From NCBI GenBank assembly GCA_021807645.1, contig JAKBCP010000060.1, positions 1 through 6,071 on the forward strand: DNA of 6,071 bases. The letters are read 5' to 3'. This stretch comes from a bacterium (GTDB lineage: Bacteria > Vulcanimicrobiota > Vulcanimicrobiia > Vulcanimicrobiales > Vulcanimicrobiaceae). Shown one piece after another: positions 5,496 to 6,071 of this stretch. The position numbers were made by a program, and so were the translations under genes. Positions within the stretch are counted from its first letter, which is position 1, and the number at the start of each line of letters is the position of its first letter. The notes under the pieces are model-generated. The model worked only from the letters and a program-made list of their open reading frames with translations, made no database searches and had not been told where the DNA came from.

Positions 5496-6071
5496 ATGCT
5501 CCGCGCACTGGGAACCCTCGCGTTCGCGCTCGCCGCTTCGGGCACCGCCGTTGCCCAAACGCCGCTACTTCTACCCCGGCCGCAGAGCATCGTTGCGCTA
5601 CGTTGTCGCAGCGACCGCGCCCCGGCGAGCATTGCGGCCTCCGCCGACCCCGGAGGGATCGAGATCCTCGATCGTCGGCGCGCGCACCTCGGGCTCGGGG
5701 CACTGCGGATATCGAAGCAGCCCGCGATCCGCTTTATCCGGACGAAGATGGCGGCGCAGGCGTACCGGCTCACGGTCGGTGACGGGCGCGCGCGCATCGT
5801 CTCGGGGGACGCAGCCGGCGCGTTCTATGCGATGACGACCCTCGCGCAACTGCTGCGCGTTCGGGCGAAGCGTGCGGTCGTGCCGTGCGTTCGCGTCGTC
5901 GATGCTCCCGCGTTGCAGTGGCGGATCCTCTCCGACGACGTGTCGCGCGGGCCGTTGCCGACGATGCGGTATTTCCGTCGGCGCATCAGGACCATCGCAG
6001 CATTTAAAATGAACGGCTATTCGCCGTACATGGAAAACACGTTTATTAGCTCGACCGATCCGTTACCGGCG
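5496..6071 (+). CDS. Secreted glycoside hydrolase family 20-like protein (beta-N-acetylhexosaminidase), N-terminal part
   Basis: The first 192 residues are present and the frame is open to the last base, so the gene is cut by the window end. A signal peptide covers 1-20 (AVA before Q21). Residues 22-135 resemble the N-terminal alpha/beta domain that precedes GH20 barrels: AYRLTVGDGRARIVSGDAAG (89-108), then GAFYAMTTLAQLLR (108-121). The barrel begins at DAPALQWRILSDDVSRGPLPT (136-156), equivalent to the PRFxWRGLMLDVAR strand of family 20. It continues with an AAFKMNGYSPYMENTF strand (168-183), where classic members read NxLHxHLTDDQ. This places it in a divergent branch of the family. It would cleave N-acetylhexosamine residues from glycans outside the cytoplasm; the catalytic Asp-Glu pair lies beyond the window. 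The ATG start is supported by the signal peptide, though no ribosome-binding site is visible. Confidence 0.72.
   Translation, partial: MLRALGTLAFALAASGTAVAQTPLLLPRPQSIVALRCRSDRAPASIAASADPGGIEILDRRRAHLGLGALRISKQPAIRFIRTKMAAQAYRLTVGDGRARIVSGDAAGAFYAMTTLAQLLRVRAKRAVVPCVRVVDAPALQWRILSDDVSRGPLPTMRYFRRRIRTIAAFKMNGYSPYMENTFISSTDPLPA

Noticed and set aside
5375..5797. Extension of the first FecR frame upstream to 477 residues.
   Set aside because: It would run antisense through the GH20-like gene and across the divergent control region. The GTG at 5374 has a strong ribosome-binding site and starts a signal peptide.

Overview
The window is GC-rich and densely packed. It reads as a chromosomal segment of a bacterium outside the well-studied Proteobacteria. 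A SigK/RskA-type sigma/anti-sigma pair, exported FecR-domain proteins and strong G/C third positions would fit a lineage such as Eremiobacterota (WPS-2) or another little-cultured, actinobacteria-like phylum. This placement is inference from gene content only.

Layout. Positions 1-81 may hold the last 26 codons of a plus-strand gene that enters from the left. Positions 82-355 are noncoding and rich in repeats: three 22-bp tandem copies, a long imperfect hairpin, and three 18-19 bp copies of a related motif in the opposite orientation. From 5374 down to 356, six minus-strand genes follow head to tail with gaps of 49 bp or less: exported FecR-domain protein with a C-terminal membrane tail (4364-5374); second exported FecR-domain protein (3634-4359); membrane-tethered class III cyclase-like protein (2548-3618); ECF sigma factor (1923-2498); zinc-motif, RskA-like anti-sigma factor (1168-1926); two-domain GNAT acetyltransferase (356-1171). 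Sigma/anti-sigma and anti-sigma/GNAT each overlap by 4 bp (ATGA, GTGA). A 121-bp divergent intergenic region (5375-5495) separates this operon from a plus-strand, secreted GH20-like glycosidase, which is cut by the window end.

How the genes may work together. The FecR pair would lie outside the cytoplasmic membrane, the cyclase-like protein and the anti-sigma factor would each span it once, and the sigma factor would be held inside. This is the layout of an envelope-sensing transcription switch. The most unusual point is the cyclase homologue: five of the six canonical catalytic positions appear replaced (R77, S117, E121, A191, Q198), and only the transition-state arginine (R202) is kept. It therefore looks like a pseudo-cyclase serving as a binding or scaffold domain. 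The idea that FecR proteins, pseudo-cyclase and SigK/RskA form one signalling system is inference from gene order and topology.
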